From contig CAWBSE010000002.1 in the NCBI GenBank assembly GCA_963791425.1, positions 281,987 through 345,986 of the forward strand: a DNA stretch of 64,000 nucleotides. The letters are read 5' to 3'. This document shows, in pieces, positions 46,522 to 55,482 of this stretch. Made by a program: the position numbers and the translations under genes. The DNA is from DATBLE01 sp963791425 (GTDB lineage Bacteria > Actinomycetota > Thermoleophilia > Gaiellales > Gaiellaceae). Every line of letters starts with the position of its first letter. Positions within the stretch are counted from its first letter, which is position 1. Below the pieces are notes generated by a model, which saw nothing but the letters and a program-made list of their open reading frames with translations, was not told the origin of the DNA and did not search any database.

Positions 46522-47232
46522 GTGGCACGGGTCCCGGTGCTGTTCGTTCGCCTCTCGCTCGGTCTGATGCTTGCCGGTGGGGGTCTTGCCCTGGCGGCAT
46601 GCGGGGAAGGCTCCGCTCAGGGAACCGTGACGCGCCCCGCTCCCACGCTCGCGCTGACGACCACGTCGGCGCCCATTTCGACCGACTCGGTGTCCACCGA
46701 GCCGGTTTCGACGGCGGCCGCCTCGACGGTCACCCAGCCGCCTCCGTCGAGCCTCAAGACGGCCGCTTCGGTGGATGCCACCACCACCGTCGTCACGCCG
46801 CCGAAGATCGTCACGGTGACAGAGCCCGCCCCGCCTGCCCAGACGGTGACCGTGACGACGCCGCCGGCTTCACCCTCGGTCACGGTGACGCCGCCGCCCG
46901 CGCCGACCGTGACGGTGACCACCCCGGCGGTCACGGTGACGGCTCCCGCCGAGACGGTGACCGCTCCGGCGGTGACCGTGACCACCCCCGCCGAGACGGT
47001 GACCGTGGCGACGACGCCCGTGACGACCACCACCGAGGCTTCGGGCGTCGGCCCGGGGGCGGCAGCTGCGGCCGGAGCAGCTGCGGCCAACGCCGGTCAG
47101 CCGCCGGAGAGCAGCGGGACCGACTGGGGGTGGGTCGCGTTCGGAATCCTCGCGTTCGGGCTGATCGTCGGCGGGATCGCGTGGTGGTGGAAGGGCAGAC
47201 GCGACAAGCGCGCAGGAGCTTCGCCGGCCTGA
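46522..47232 (+). CDS. Lipoprotein with VT/P-rich repeat spacer and C-terminal membrane anchor
   Basis: 236 residues. The N-terminus is a signal sequence ending in a lipobox (LALAAC, Cys near residue 29). Residues 35-180 are almost only Thr, Val, Pro, Ala and Ser, with repeated TVTVTTPP- and AETVT-like units, a spacer likely to cross the cell wall and perhaps be O-glycosylated. A membrane helix (WGWVAFGILAFGLIVGGIAW) and a basic tail close the protein, so both ends would be membrane-attached. GTG 46522. No enzymatic domain. Divergent from the DUF1469 operon. Confidence 0.65.
   Translation: MARVPVLFVRLSLGLMLAGGGLALAACGEGSAQGTVTRPAPTLALTTTSAPISTDSVSTEPVSTAAASTVTQPPPSSLKTAASVDATTTVVTPPKIVTVTEPAPPAQTVTVTTPPASPSVTVTPPPAPTVTVTTPAVTVTAPAETVTAPAVTVTTPAETVTVATTPVTTTTEASGVGPGAAAAAGAAAANAGQPPESSGTDWGWVAFGILAFGLIVGGIAWWWKGRRDKRAGASPA
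46806..47010. repeat. Degenerate GTGACGGTGACC coding repeats
   Basis: Tandem 6- and 12-base units built on GTGACGGTGACC encode the Val-Thr repeats of the lipoprotein. Unit length varies and the copies are degenerate, so this is a low-complexity coding repeat, prone to slippage, and not a CRISPR array. Confidence 0.7.
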
Positions 47233-47244
47233 GCCACAACGGTG

Positions 47245-48858
47245 CTAGGCGATCGCGAGCTCCTCGGCCGCCTCCGAGGGCTCCGGGTCGGGAAGGCGAC
47301 GCATCCGGAAGCCGTTGAGGAGCCCGAGGAGGCTGGCGAGCACCGGCACGAGCAGCGCCACCTGGAGAGAGCGGTTGCGCGCCTTCTCGTTGATGCCGAG
47401 GATCTCCGCCTGCACAGCCCTGGGCTCCCGGACCAGCAACTCCTCGAGCTGGGAGTTGCTCATCACCTCGGCGTCGTGTTCCATCGTGTCCGCGATCTGC
47501 TGCTGTTGCCTCGGAGGGATCACCTTGCTCTGGTCGGTCAGGTTGGTGAACGAGAACGAGAGGACGGCGAGCATGATCCCGCCGGCCATCGCCAGCCCGA
47601 ACGACAGACCGAACGATCCCGCCGCCGAGTTCACTCCCGCCGCTTCGCTGACCCGCTGGTCCTCGATCGGGGAGAGCGTGTAGTTGTTGAGTTGGGACAC
47701 GAGCAATCCCAGCCCGCAGCCGGTGATCAGGAGCGGCACGACGATCGCCCAGCCGGAGTCCGTCCGCGGGAGGATCGGAATGACCAGTGCCAGCCCGAGC
47801 GTACTGAGCGCAAACCCGGTCAGGACGAGGGACGCCGGGCGCCGCTTGCCGGCCCTTCGAGCGGCGAGGATCGCCACCGCGAACATGCTGAGCGAGAGCG
47901 GGGCGAGCGTGAGGCCCGCCTGCATCGCGTTGTACTCGAGCGTCATCTGCAAGAAGATCGGCAGGACGATCATCGCGCCGCCGAGGGTGATCTGCTGGAG
48001 CATCTGCTGGGAGATCCCGATCCTGAAGTGCGGGAACGCGAAGAGTTGGGGGTCGAGCAGGGTGACCTTCCCCTGCCGCTTCCGGCGGACGAGCCACCAG
48101 GCAAGGAGCGCGAGCCCCACTGCGCCGAGTGCCATCAACAGGCCGACCGCCTCGCCGCCTTCCTGCCAGACGAGGATCCCGAGGACGAGGCCGCCCATGC
48201 CGACGACGGAGAGAACCGCACCGGTCCAGTCGACCTCGCGGGACCCCGTGTAGGGGACGTCCTTGACGAGCTTGATCCCGCAGAGGACGCCGAGAATGAT
48301 CAGATCCTCGAGCAGGAAGCCGACGCGCCACGACAGATACGTGGTGACGAAACCGCCGAGCAGCGGCCCGATCGCCGCGGCGATCGCGGCCGCGGCGCCG
48401 ACCAGCGCGTAGGCCCGTTTCCGGGCCGCGCCCTCGAAGTTCCCGTGGATCAGGGACTGCATCGCCGGCAGCAGAAGCGACGCGCCGAGGCCCCCGAGGA
48501 TCGCCCAGAAGATGATGATCGTGATCAGGTTCTGCGCGAGCGTCATCGCCAGGGCGCCGATCGCGTAGCCCAGCAGGCCGAGCACGTACGCCCGCTTTCG
48601 CCCGATCAGGTCACCGACCTTGCTGGCGATCAGGATGAACGAGGCCGACACGAGCGCCTCGAGCGCGATCGCGGACTGGACACCGCTGACGGTCGTGTTC
48701 AGGTCATGAACCACCGCCGAGATCGAGACGTTCATCAGCGACGTGTCGACGACGAGCACGAACATCGCCATCGCGAGGAGGATCGCCAGCAGGCCGCTGC
48801 CCTTCGCCGTTTCGGCCCCTGCGGCGCTTGCTCCTTTGGCTACAGCGCGGCTTGACAC
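47245..48858 (-). CDS. DHA2-family MFS transporter
   Basis: 537 residues with 14 membrane helices. Start region LLAILLAMAMFVLVVDTSLM NVSISAVV and motif A-like SKVGDLIGRKRAYVLG identify the DHA2 family; an additional large loop lies between the last two helices (residues 440-490, PPRQQQQIADTMEHDAEVMS). It likely exports hydrophobic compounds. It is a different subgroup from the exporters at 10473-13442 and is intact. GTG 48858. Its end is 12 bases from the convergent lipoprotein gene. Confidence 0.87.
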   Translation of the reverse strand: MSSRAVAKGASAAGAETAKGSGLLAILLAMAMFVLVVDTSLMNVSISAVVHDLNTTVSGVQSAIALEALVSASFILIASKVGDLIGRKRAYVLGLLGYAIGALAMTLAQNLITIIIFWAILGGLGASLLLPAMQSLIHGNFEGAARKRAYALVGAAAAIAAAIGPLLGGFVTTYLSWRVGFLLEDLIILGVLCGIKLVKDVPYTGSREVDWTGAVLSVVGMGGLVLGILVWQEGGEAVGLLMALGAVGLALLAWWLVRRKRQGKVTLLDPQLFAFPHFRIGISQQMLQQITLGGAMIVLPIFLQMTLEYNAMQAGLTLAPLSLSMFAVAILAARRAGKRRPASLVLTGFALSTLGLALVIPILPRTDSGWAIVVPLLITGCGLGLLVSQLNNYTLSPIEDQRVSEAAGVNSAAGSFGLSFGLAMAGGIMLAVLSFSFTNLTDQSKVIPPRQQQQIADTMEHDAEVMSNSQLEELLVREPRAVQAEILGINEKARNRSLQVALLVPVLASLLGLLNGFRMRRLPDPEPSEAAEELAIA

Positions 48859-49028
48859 CTACCTCCCCTTGCGCCTGTCACTCGTCGACGGACCGCCCTC
48901 CACGATACGGCGAGCTGAACCGGGTTCGACGGAGACCTGGCTAGTTGCGTCACACGGTGAACGCACGGGTCTTGTCGGAGTGGATCACCGACGTCGCCCC
49001 CGAGGGGGTTGGGGACAACTTCATTCCT

Positions 49029-50045
49029 TTAGGAGCATCCGCCGCCCGGCCCGGGCTGTGAATTTCGCTTCGGTGGGTCTTGCTTGATGAAGAGGCCGAG
49101 CGCCGCGCGCTTCATCTGGGTGAGGATCGGTGTGCCGTCGTCGGACGGGGGCCGTGACCAGGCGGCCGCGACCTCTGCGCCCAGGAGTAGTGCCGACGAG
49201 TACAGGTAGATGGAGTAGAGGAAGACGAGCGCTGCCGTGAGGGAGCCGTAGACGACGCTGAGCTTCGTCGTCCGGTCGTAGATGAAGCCCGACGCGAGCG
49301 AGATCGCCTGCAGCAGCACCGCGGTGACGACCGCTCCCACCAGTCCGTCCCGGAAGCGCAGGCCTCGGGCCGGGACAAACCTGTAGAGCAGCATCACGAC
49401 CGCAATGGACAGGACGAACCACGCCACGCGTAGCAGTCCACCGGCCAACGTGTCGGCGCCGAGGTCCAGGGCAGAGGCGATGCTGCCCGATGCCCGCTGC
49501 GCGAACTCGCCGATCATTGCGAGCCCGGCTGTCATGAGTACCAGGATCCCGGCGCCGACGATCAGCAGCAGGTCGATCGCCTTGCCGCGTGCCATCGGCC
49601 GCGACTCGGTAACGCTCAGCGCGGACTCGAGGCCCCGCCGAATCGCCGCCATCATTCCGGTCGCGGCCCACGCGAAGACCGCGAGGCTGACGAGTCCGGC
49701 TGCGCTCGCCGGGGTCGCGATCGCCGTGATTGCCTGCTCGACGTCCTTCCTGCCCGCCACGGAGACGGGCAGCGCGTCGACTATCGCGTTCACGACGTCT
49801 TGGCGGACGGCGTCGTTCTGCAGCACGAGCCCGAAGATCGAGACGAGCACGATCGCGAGCGGCACGATCGAGAAGAGCACCCGGTAGGCGATTCCTGCCG
49901 CGTGCTGCGGGCAGCCATCGGCAAAGAACCGCTGGACCGCCTCGGCGACGACCCGAGCGAGCTTCCCGACCACGGCAGCGGGCCGCCGGAGAACCGTCGA
50001 GAGCCGCGATCGATCTCCGGCGGTATCCCTGCTCACCGGCGACAT
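49029..50045 (-). CDS. YihY/virulence-factor BrkB-family membrane protein
   Basis: 338 residues with six membrane helices in the pattern of YihY proteins: AGIAYRVLFSIVPLAIVLVS (the family's 'AxAYxxLxSLxPLL' opening), TGMMAAIRRGLESAL, GAVVTAVLLQAISLASGFIY and YGSLTAALVFLYSIYLYSSA near the end. Formerly called ribonuclease BN by mistake; the function is not established. ATG 50045 is preferred to the TTG at 50060. It is divergent from the second SulP gene. A GC-rich hairpin (CCCCCGAGGGGG) lies in the 170-bp gap beyond its 3' end. Confidence 0.85.
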   Translation of the reverse strand: MSPVSRDTAGDRSRLSTVLRRPAAVVGKLARVVAEAVQRFFADGCPQHAAGIAYRVLFSIVPLAIVLVSIFGLVLQNDAVRQDVVNAIVDALPVSVAGRKDVEQAITAIATPASAAGLVSLAVFAWAATGMMAAIRRGLESALSVTESRPMARGKAIDLLLIVGAGILVLMTAGLAMIGEFAQRASGSIASALDLGADTLAGGLLRVAWFVLSIAVVMLLYRFVPARGLRFRDGLVGAVVTAVLLQAISLASGFIYDRTTKLSVVYGSLTAALVFLYSIYLYSSALLLGAEVAAAWSRPPSDDGTPILTQMKRAALGLFIKQDPPKRNSQPGPGGGCS

Positions 50046-50122
50046 CTTGCTCTCCGGCAACCTTCCGCGTGTGTGGAGCGGAGCGGTGGATGCCCATGCT
50101 CTGCGGCTGGCAGCATTGGGCC

Positions 50123-51850
50123 GTGAAGAGTTCCGACAGGCGATGGTCTGTGATGCCCGGCTTCCGGATGCTCGCGTCGTACCGGATCGGCTGGGCCTCG
50201 CGCGACGTGGTCGCGGGTCTGGTCCTGACGACGCTGCTCGTCCCGCAGGGGATGGCGTACGCCGAGTTGGCCGGACTTCCGGCGATCACCGGGCTGTACA
50301 CGTCGATCCTCTGCCTGCTCGGGTACGCGGTCTTCGGGCCGTCCAGGATCCTCGTGCTCGGACCCGACTCGTCGCTCGGGCCGATGATCGCCGCCACGAT
50401 CCTCCCGCTTCTCGTCGCCGGCGGCGACCCGAAACGCGCGGTCGCTCTCGCCTCGATGCTCGCGCTGCTCGTCGGTGCCTTCATGGCCGTCGGGGGAGCG
50501 TTCGGACTGGGATTCGTCGCGGACCTGCTGTCGAAGCCGACCATGATCGGCTACATGAACGGCCTGGCGGTCACGATCGTGGTCGGTCAGTTGCCGAAGC
50601 TGTTCGGGTTCTCCGTCGATGCAAACGGCCTGCGCGCAGAGACAAAGGCATTCGTGGACGGCGTCGCCGACGGCAAGACGGTGACGGCCGCGCTCGTCGT
50701 CGGCGTCTTCGGACTCGCCGTGATCCTGGTTCTCCAGCGGTTTCTTCCGAAGATTCCGGCCATCCTCGTGGCGGTAGTCGCCTCGATACTCGCAACGAGC
50801 CTGTTCGACCTGGCGAGCCACGGAGTCACGTTCGTCGGAACGCTGCCCCAAGGTTTCCCACCGCTGACGGTGCCCGATATCAAGGCATCCGACGTTCCGC
50901 TGCTGATCGGGGGCGCTCTAGGGATCGCCCTCGTCGCGCTTGCCGACACGATCTCGACGGCATCGGCCTTCGCCGAACGTACCGGCCAGGACGTCGACGG
51001 TAGCCAGGAGATGGTCGGGATCGGCGCCGCGAACATCGCCGCCGGCTTCTTCCAGGGGTTCCCGGTCAGCACCAGCGGCTCGCGGACGGCGGTGGCAGAG
51101 CAGTCCGGCGCGAGGACCCAGGTCACCGGGCTCGTGGGAGCGCTGACGATCGTCCTCATGCTCCTCTTTCTGCCGGGGCTGATGAAGAACCTCCCCCAGC
51201 CGACCCTGGCGGCCGTGGTGATCGCAGCCGCCCTGTCACTCGCGGACATTTCCGGAACGCGACGGCTCTGGCAGCAGCGGCGGGGGGACTTCGCGCTCTC
51301 GATCGCGGCCTTCCTCGGCGTCGCCCTGCTCGGCGTGCTGGCCGGCATCGCGATCGCGGTCGCACTGTCGGTGATAAGCGTGTTCCGTCGTGCATGGTGG
51401 CCGTACCAGACTGTCCTCGGGCGCGTCGACGGCCTTCCGGGCTACCACGACCTCCGCAGCTATCCCGACGCCGAGGTGCTGCCCGGGCTTGTCGTCTTTC
51501 GCTTCGACGCGCCGCTGTTCTTCGCGAATGCCCGGACGTTCCGCGATCAGATCCGGCGGCTCGCCTCCGCGAATCCACCGCCGACCTGGATCATCGTCGC
51601 GTCCGAGCCGATCACGGACGTCGACACCACGGCGGCCGACATGCTGGAAGACCTCGACCAGAGGATCAACGCGGCGGGTGTGTCACTCGTCTTCGCCGAG
51701 ATGAAGGATCCCGTTCGTCGGAAGATCGAGCGGTACGAGCTCACCAGGACGATCGACCCGAACCACTTCTTCCCGACGGTCGCGGCAGCCGTCGACGCCT
51801 ACCGGCGCGAAACCGGACTCGAGTCGGAGGGCGACGAGCGGGAGCTCTGA
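50123..51850 (+). CDS. SulP-family anion permease with STAS domain (second copy)
   Basis: 575 residues: membrane core starting WASRDVVAGLVLTTLLVPQG with AYAELAGLPAITGLYTSILC and GPDSSLGPMIAATILPLL, the conserved GFFQGFPVSTSGSRTAVAEQ and a C-terminal STAS domain (VVFRFDAPLFFANARTFRDQ). It diverges from the SulP at 44146 in both domains. The GTG start 50123 has no strong ribosome site; an ATG at 50153 also fits. The last 52 bases overlap the convergent PAP2 gene. Confidence 0.88.
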   Translation: MKSSDRRWSVMPGFRMLASYRIGWASRDVVAGLVLTTLLVPQGMAYAELAGLPAITGLYTSILCLLGYAVFGPSRILVLGPDSSLGPMIAATILPLLVAGGDPKRAVALASMLALLVGAFMAVGGAFGLGFVADLLSKPTMIGYMNGLAVTIVVGQLPKLFGFSVDANGLRAETKAFVDGVADGKTVTAALVVGVFGLAVILVLQRFLPKIPAILVAVVASILATSLFDLASHGVTFVGTLPQGFPPLTVPDIKASDVPLLIGGALGIALVALADTISTASAFAERTGQDVDGSQEMVGIGAANIAAGFFQGFPVSTSGSRTAVAEQSGARTQVTGLVGALTIVLMLLFLPGLMKNLPQPTLAAVVIAAALSLADISGTRRLWQQRRGDFALSIAAFLGVALLGVLAGIAIAVALSVISVFRRAWWPYQTVLGRVDGLPGYHDLRSYPDAEVLPGLVVFRFDAPLFFANARTFRDQIRRLASANPPPTWIIVASEPITDVDTTAADMLEDLDQRINAAGVSLVFAEMKDPVRRKIERYELTRTIDPNHFFPTVAAAVDAYRRETGLESEGDEREL

Positions 51851-52512
51851 CAGCCTCGCCAGAGTTGTTGGACGGCCGAGAATGTCACGAGAGCGACGCC
51901 GATGCCGAGCAGCGATCCGGCGACGACGTCGATCAGCCAGTGCACCTGCAGGTAGGTTCGGCTCCAGGCCATGCCGGCGATACCCAGGGCCGCGATCGTC
52001 CACCACAGACGGCGCCGTGGCCCGGGCGCGGTGAAGAGGAGAACGAGCGCGACGCACGTCGCACCGGCGTAGGCGGCGTGGCCGGAAGGAAAGGACGCAC
52101 CGGCCGGGTGGACGAGCCCGTCGGGCGGGCGCGGGCGGTCGACGAGCGCCTTGAGCAGCGACGAGATCAGGGGTGTGATCGTCTCCGTGACGGCGAACGC
52201 GAGCAGCCCGAGCCACCGGCGTGCAACGAGGAGGACGATGCCGATCGCGGCGATCGAGAGCGCCCGGCCGATGCCGCGTCCGAGCCAGTTGAAGACGAGC
52301 GCGAGGTTCTTCAGGACGGGCGTCTGGATGTCCTGCATCGCTTCCAGCCAGGTGCGCTCGAGGGCGAGCGGCTCGGACGGAACGAGGAGCGCGGTGAGCG
52401 CGACGAGTGCCAGTAGGGCCGCTCCGATCCAAAGTGCGCGGCGCGGGTGGGCGAAGTACCGCTCCCGCTGCGCCGGGGAGCCCGGGGTAGTGGTTGTCTC
52501 CGTCGGAGGCAT
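51799..52512 (-). CDS. PAP2-family membrane phosphatase
   Basis: 237 residues with about six membrane helices and the three phosphatase motifs: KALVDRPRP, FPSGHAAYAG with the catalytic His, and SRTYLQVHWLIDV with the nucleophilic His. It removes phosphate from lipid phosphates such as phosphatidic acid or undecaprenyl diphosphate. It begins 22 bases after the diacylglycerol kinase stop; the two opposing activities are often linked or fused in actinobacteria. Confidence 0.88.
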   Translation of the reverse strand: MPPTETTTTPGSPAQRERYFAHPRRALWIGAALLALVALTALLVPSEPLALERTWLEAMQDIQTPVLKNLALVFNWLGRGIGRALSIAAIGIVLLVARRWLGLLAFAVTETITPLISSLLKALVDRPRPPDGLVHPAGASFPSGHAAYAGATCVALVLLFTAPGPRRRLWWTIAALGIAGMAWSRTYLQVHWLIDVVAGSLLGIGVALVTFSAVQQLWRGCQSSRSSPSDSSPVSRR

Positions 52513-52534
52513 CGCGTTCGTCGCAGCCGGAACC

Positions 52535-53911
52535 TCAGCGGCGGGCGGTCGCGATCTCCCAGAGCTCGCGGAGCGACGAGCCGCTGAGGCTCGGCCGCAG
52601 GGCCGCCGGCGACAGGCCGGCGGCCGCGGGCGGGAGGCGGACGCGCAGGGCCGACGGGGTGATGCTGAACCGGAGTGGCGGCTCGAGGACGACCGCCTCG
52701 CCGTCGATACCGGCTGCGACGGGTGAGCTGGAATCGACGCGGAACTCGTCGGCCGACCATTCGCTCCACCCCTCGAACCGCTGGACCTGCAGCGCTGCCT
52801 CGAGCGACGCGAACTTCGCCGCCTGAGCCGTGCTCGTGATCTCGATCGCAACGATGCCGAGGCGTCCGGTGTCCATCCGCGGTCGTGAGCCTGCCCCGAC
52901 GAGCGTGTTGAGCACATACGGGTTGTTGGAGACGAGCAGCAGCTGCGCGGAGCGCTCTGTCCGACCGTCAGGGCCGAGGAAGCGAAGATCGAACGGCGTG
53001 GCGTTCGGTCCGAGCAGCTCGGGCAGCATCTTTCCCGTCGTCTCGAGCTTCGCGTCCCGGTACGCCTCGGACTGGACGATCTGGGCGTAGACGCCGAGCG
53101 AGACGTTGTTCACGAAGACCCGATCGTTCACGAAGGCGAGGTCGACCACGCGCTCCACCGGCGAGGCGAACGCCTCGAGCGCTCCGACGACGTCGTCGCG
53201 GTCGAGTCCGAGGTCCAGGGCGAGGTGGTTTCGTGTCCCGGCAGGCACGCACACGAACGCGATGTCGTGTTCCATGGCGACCTGGGCGACGATTGCCTGA
53301 GAGCCGTCGCCGCCGGCCATCCCGATCACGTCGGCCGAGCGGGCGGCCTCCCGTGCCAGTGCCAGCAGATCGTCACCCGGCCCGAGCGTGACGGTTGAGA
53401 TACCTCGCCGCTTCGCCTCCAGGGCGAGGTCGAACCGCTCCACTTTCCCGCCGCCGGATCGGGGATTCATCAGGAGGACCGCCTTCTCGGCACGCGCGAG
53501 GGGTCGAACCACCGGCAGTTCCTGCCGCCTCGACCAGCGGATCGCGTGGCGGGTCGCCACGGCAAACACGGCACCCGCCGCCAGAAAGACCACAAGCTCG
53601 TCGATCGCGCCCCGGATGACCATCGCCACCGCGACGCCGACGAGCGCGGCGACCGCAAGACCGACGGCGACGAGTCGGATCGTCCCACGACGCGTCAGCG
53701 CGACCCAACCGAGCGCAGCTGCAACAGACACCGCCGCGAGCACGAACAACAACGTCACGACGTTCCGTACGACCAGCACCACGAGCGCCGCGACCACACC
53801 GGCAGCCGCCAACAACGCAAACCACGCGGCGAAGCGCGCCACCAGGCGCTCACGATCCGTCACGGCCCGAGCACCCTCCTTCTTGGCACCGGGGCGATTG
53901 TCGGGTTCCAT
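52535..53911 (-). CDS. Diacylglycerol kinase-family lipid kinase with N-terminal membrane helices
   Basis: 458 residues. The N-terminal 110 hold four membrane segments (AAWFALLAAAGVVAALVVLV, VVTLLFVLAAVSVAAAL and two more), followed by a DAGK catalytic domain: AVLLMNPRSGGGKVER, GMAGGDGSQAIVAQ (GGDG nucleotide loop) and VPAGTRNHLALDLGLD. It phosphorylates diacylglycerol or a related lipid. The fused membrane part is common in actinobacteria. It precedes the PAP2 gene in one operon. ATG 53911. Confidence 0.88.
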   Translation of the reverse strand: MEPDNRPGAKKEGARAVTDRERLVARFAAWFALLAAAGVVAALVVLVVRNVVTLLFVLAAVSVAAALGWVALTRRGTIRLVAVGLAVAALVGVAVAMVIRGAIDELVVFLAAGAVFAVATRHAIRWSRRQELPVVRPLARAEKAVLLMNPRSGGGKVERFDLALEAKRRGISTVTLGPGDDLLALAREAARSADVIGMAGGDGSQAIVAQVAMEHDIAFVCVPAGTRNHLALDLGLDRDDVVGALEAFASPVERVVDLAFVNDRVFVNNVSLGVYAQIVQSEAYRDAKLETTGKMLPELLGPNATPFDLRFLGPDGRTERSAQLLLVSNNPYVLNTLVGAGSRPRMDTGRLGIVAIEITSTAQAAKFASLEAALQVQRFEGWSEWSADEFRVDSSSPVAAGIDGEAVVLEPPLRFSITPSALRVRLPPAAAGLSPAALRPSLSGSSLRELWEIATARR

Positions 53912-54010
53912 AGGCCTATCATCTTCAGCCCTCGGGCCGGCGGTGCATCACCCCGAGCGGACGATTCGAGCGATGCCTTTGGGGCGTCGGTGACCGGAAA
54001 AGGGCTCTAT

Positions 54011-54055
54011 TGTCGGCCGGGCAGGGATCGAACCTGCGACCTTGGGATTAAAAGA
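54011..54055 (-). tRNA. 3' half of a tRNA-Lys (TTT), broken at the anticodon loop
   Basis: On the minus strand the 45 nt read: anticodon loop CTTTTAA, stem half TCCCA, variable bases AGGTC, T arm GCAGG-TTCGATC-CCTGC, acceptor half GGCCGAC and A. The 5' half is missing: the bases before the anticodon loop (CTCCGT) cannot pair with TCCCA, and no matching 5' acceptor strand is found. It is therefore not a working tRNA. A tRNA fragment of this kind, starting at the anticodon loop, is what tyrosine-recombinase integration leaves at one end of an element. Confidence 0.75.
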
Positions 54056-54467
54056 CGGAGTGCGAGGTCTCGGCCGGTTTCGGTCTAGCTGGAGAAACGG
54101 CTGATTTAGGTGGTGCCGAGCGATTCAAGAGGCCCCAGGTTTCGGTGGTTCTCAGTGGGTTTGGTTGCCCCCGAGTTGCCCCGTCCAGTCGGCGCGTCAA
54201 GCTTCGCGCAACGGCCGACGCGACGAATCTCTCGAACAGGCTCGGGTCGGATGGCAGATGGCGGACATTGTCCAAAGAGACCTTGGGAGTCGTCTGACTC
54301 GATCGGCGATCGTGCTTGCGACGCGAACCTTGGTGCTGTTCGATCGTCATGTGACTGTCCAAGACCGAATAGACCCGCTCAACCGCCCTACTCGCCAACC
54401 ACCGCCCGCTGAAAACTCGACCGAGCATGCAACGGATCAACGGCGCAGACACGCCGAAGGCGGCTAA
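54056..54467. other. 412-bp region between tRNA-Lys fragment and tRNA-Sec
   Basis: An open frame on the minus strand spans 54048-54518 but crosses the tRNA-Sec and the tRNA-Lys fragment, so it is unlikely to be a gene. Base composition is less GC-rich than the chromosome to the left. No integrase catalytic motif (R..HxxR..Y) was found in any frame. It may be the worn end of an inserted element. Confidence 0.35.
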
Positions 54468-54559
54468 CGGAGCGGCGTAGGAGTCGAACCTACCCAGCGT
54501 GGGGTTACCACGCCTCACCGGTTTTGAAGACCGGCTGCGGCACCGGCCGCTGCCGCTCC
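54468..54559 (-). tRNA. selC: tRNA-Sec (anticodon TCA)
   Basis: 92 nt with the hallmarks of bacterial selenocysteine tRNA: an 8-bp acceptor stem (GGAGCGGC with GCCGCTCC) stacked on a 5-bp T stem (GTAGG-TTCGACT-CCTAC), giving the 13-bp helix recognised by SelA and SelB; a long variable arm (GCGTGG-TAAC-CCCACGC); an extended D stem; and the anticodon arm CCGGT-CTTCAAA-ACCGG with UCA. Discriminator G; CCA not encoded. It lies 14 kb from selA-selB. A 5'-half copy occurs at 63832-63868. Confidence 0.93.
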
Positions 54560-54691
54560 AGAAACGACCCTAGCGGCCTTCGGCGGCTCTCCGTCTACAA
54601 GCCGTCTACCACGAGATCGCCTGCAGCTCGGGCAGAGCGGTCCTGGAGACCTGGGTTCGCACGGCCATCCGGTGACGGCGGTGACGCGGGT
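54523..54691. repeat. Direct repeat, copy 1: tRNA-Sec 5' half and upstream flank
   Basis: From TTTGAAGACC in the anticodon loop rightwards, at least 169 bases recur at 63832-64000 with 7 mismatches (about 96% identity). The shared part includes the 5' half of tRNA-Sec, its likely -10 element (TAGGGT on the minus strand, 54567-54572, 7 bases from the tRNA 5' end) and more than 100 bases upstream. The copy at 54523 belongs to the intact gene. Confidence 0.85.
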
Positions 54692-54777
54692 GCCGACCGC
54701 GTCCCCGGTTCCGGGGGTACAAGGTCGAGGAAGAGGACGCTCGCGCAGGCAACTGTGGAGGAACTCAGCCTTCGGCC

Positions 54778-55323
54778 TCAGCCTCCGCGTCGTTGCCAGA
54801 CGTCTCGCCGAAGCTCGTACACCGTCATCGGTTCACCCGAGCGACCGCGACCCTGGCCACGCACCACGAATCCGAGCTTGGCCGCCAGTTGGCGCGACGC
54901 CGCGTTGTCACCCTCCTCAATGTAGGCCGTAATGCTTTCGGCGTCGGTCCGATCCCAGAGGTCGCCAATCGCGGCGTGCATCGCCTCGCTGCCGATCCCT
55001 TGATTGCGCCGTTCCTTGGTGACCCACCAACCCGCTTCGACCTCGTCCGGGGCGATCCCCTCGATGCCATCCCCGGCAAAGCGCAGCTCTGCGCCGCCGA
55101 GGAAACCCTCGTCTCGTAGATCCCGGATCGCCCAAGGGCCGAAGCCGTACTCGCGCCACTGCACCTCAGCGGCTCGCGTGTCGCGCAACGCGGCAGCGGG
55201 ATCCCCCGACGCTGCTGCGTGTTCGGCTTCGTCAAGGGGTGTCATCCGAGTCAGGATCAACCGTGCCGTTCGGAGAACGATCCTGCGGCTGACCTCGCCG
55301 GCCTTGGCCCCTCGTTCCTGCAC
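54778..55323 (-). CDS. GNAT-family N-acetyltransferase (RimJ/RimL-like)
   Basis: 181 residues: LRTARLILTRMTPLDEAEHA opens the RimJ/RimL-type fold, followed by WAIRDLRDEGFLGGAELRFA and the acetyl-CoA-binding segment VTKERRNQGIGSEAMHAAIG (RxxGxG-like) and AYIEEGDNAASRQLAAKLGF. It acetylates an amine of an unknown substrate. First gene of the segment between the tRNA-Sec repeats. Start uncertain: the first codons (QERGAKAGE) are not conserved-looking, and the frame may begin at 55290. Confidence 0.82.
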   Translation of the reverse strand: MQERGAKAGEVSRRIVLRTARLILTRMTPLDEAEHAAASGDPAAALRDTRAAEVQWREYGFGPWAIRDLRDEGFLGGAELRFAGDGIEGIAPDEVEAGWWVTKERRNQGIGSEAMHAAIGDLWDRTDAESITAYIEEGDNAASRQLAAKLGFVVRGQGRGRSGEPMTVYELRRDVWQRRGG

Positions 55324-55482
55324 GCTCGGAGTATGAACCTACGGCTCAGGGGTCATTCCCGAACGCTGGCCCACCTCAGTCTTGCTGTGCTGGACGGTGT
55401 CGAAGGGCCCAACTAAGCCTGTCCGCGTGCAAGGCGTGTCCGCACTAAGCCTTGGTCCTTGGAGATGGACGAAGGCAGGTTG
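55324..55482. other. Gap with first copy of a GTTCGGGAATG motif
   Basis: 159 bp between the GNAT and DUF1330 genes, no coding signal. On the minus strand it contains GCGTTCGGGAATGACCCCTG at 55351-55370, related to motifs at 55923 and 57521. Confidence 0.3.

Noticed and set aside
46806..47010. Regular repeats as a possible CRISPR array
   Set aside because: Units are 6-12 bases, degenerate and without unique spacers, and they encode Val-Thr repeats in frame.
54011..54055. Intact tRNA-Lys
   Set aside because: Only the 3' half exists; anticodon stem and acceptor stem have no 5' partners.
54048..54518. 156-codon minus-strand frame as an integrase or host-defence gene
   Set aside because: It runs through the tRNA-Sec and the tRNA-Lys fragment and shows no catalytic or DNA-binding motif.
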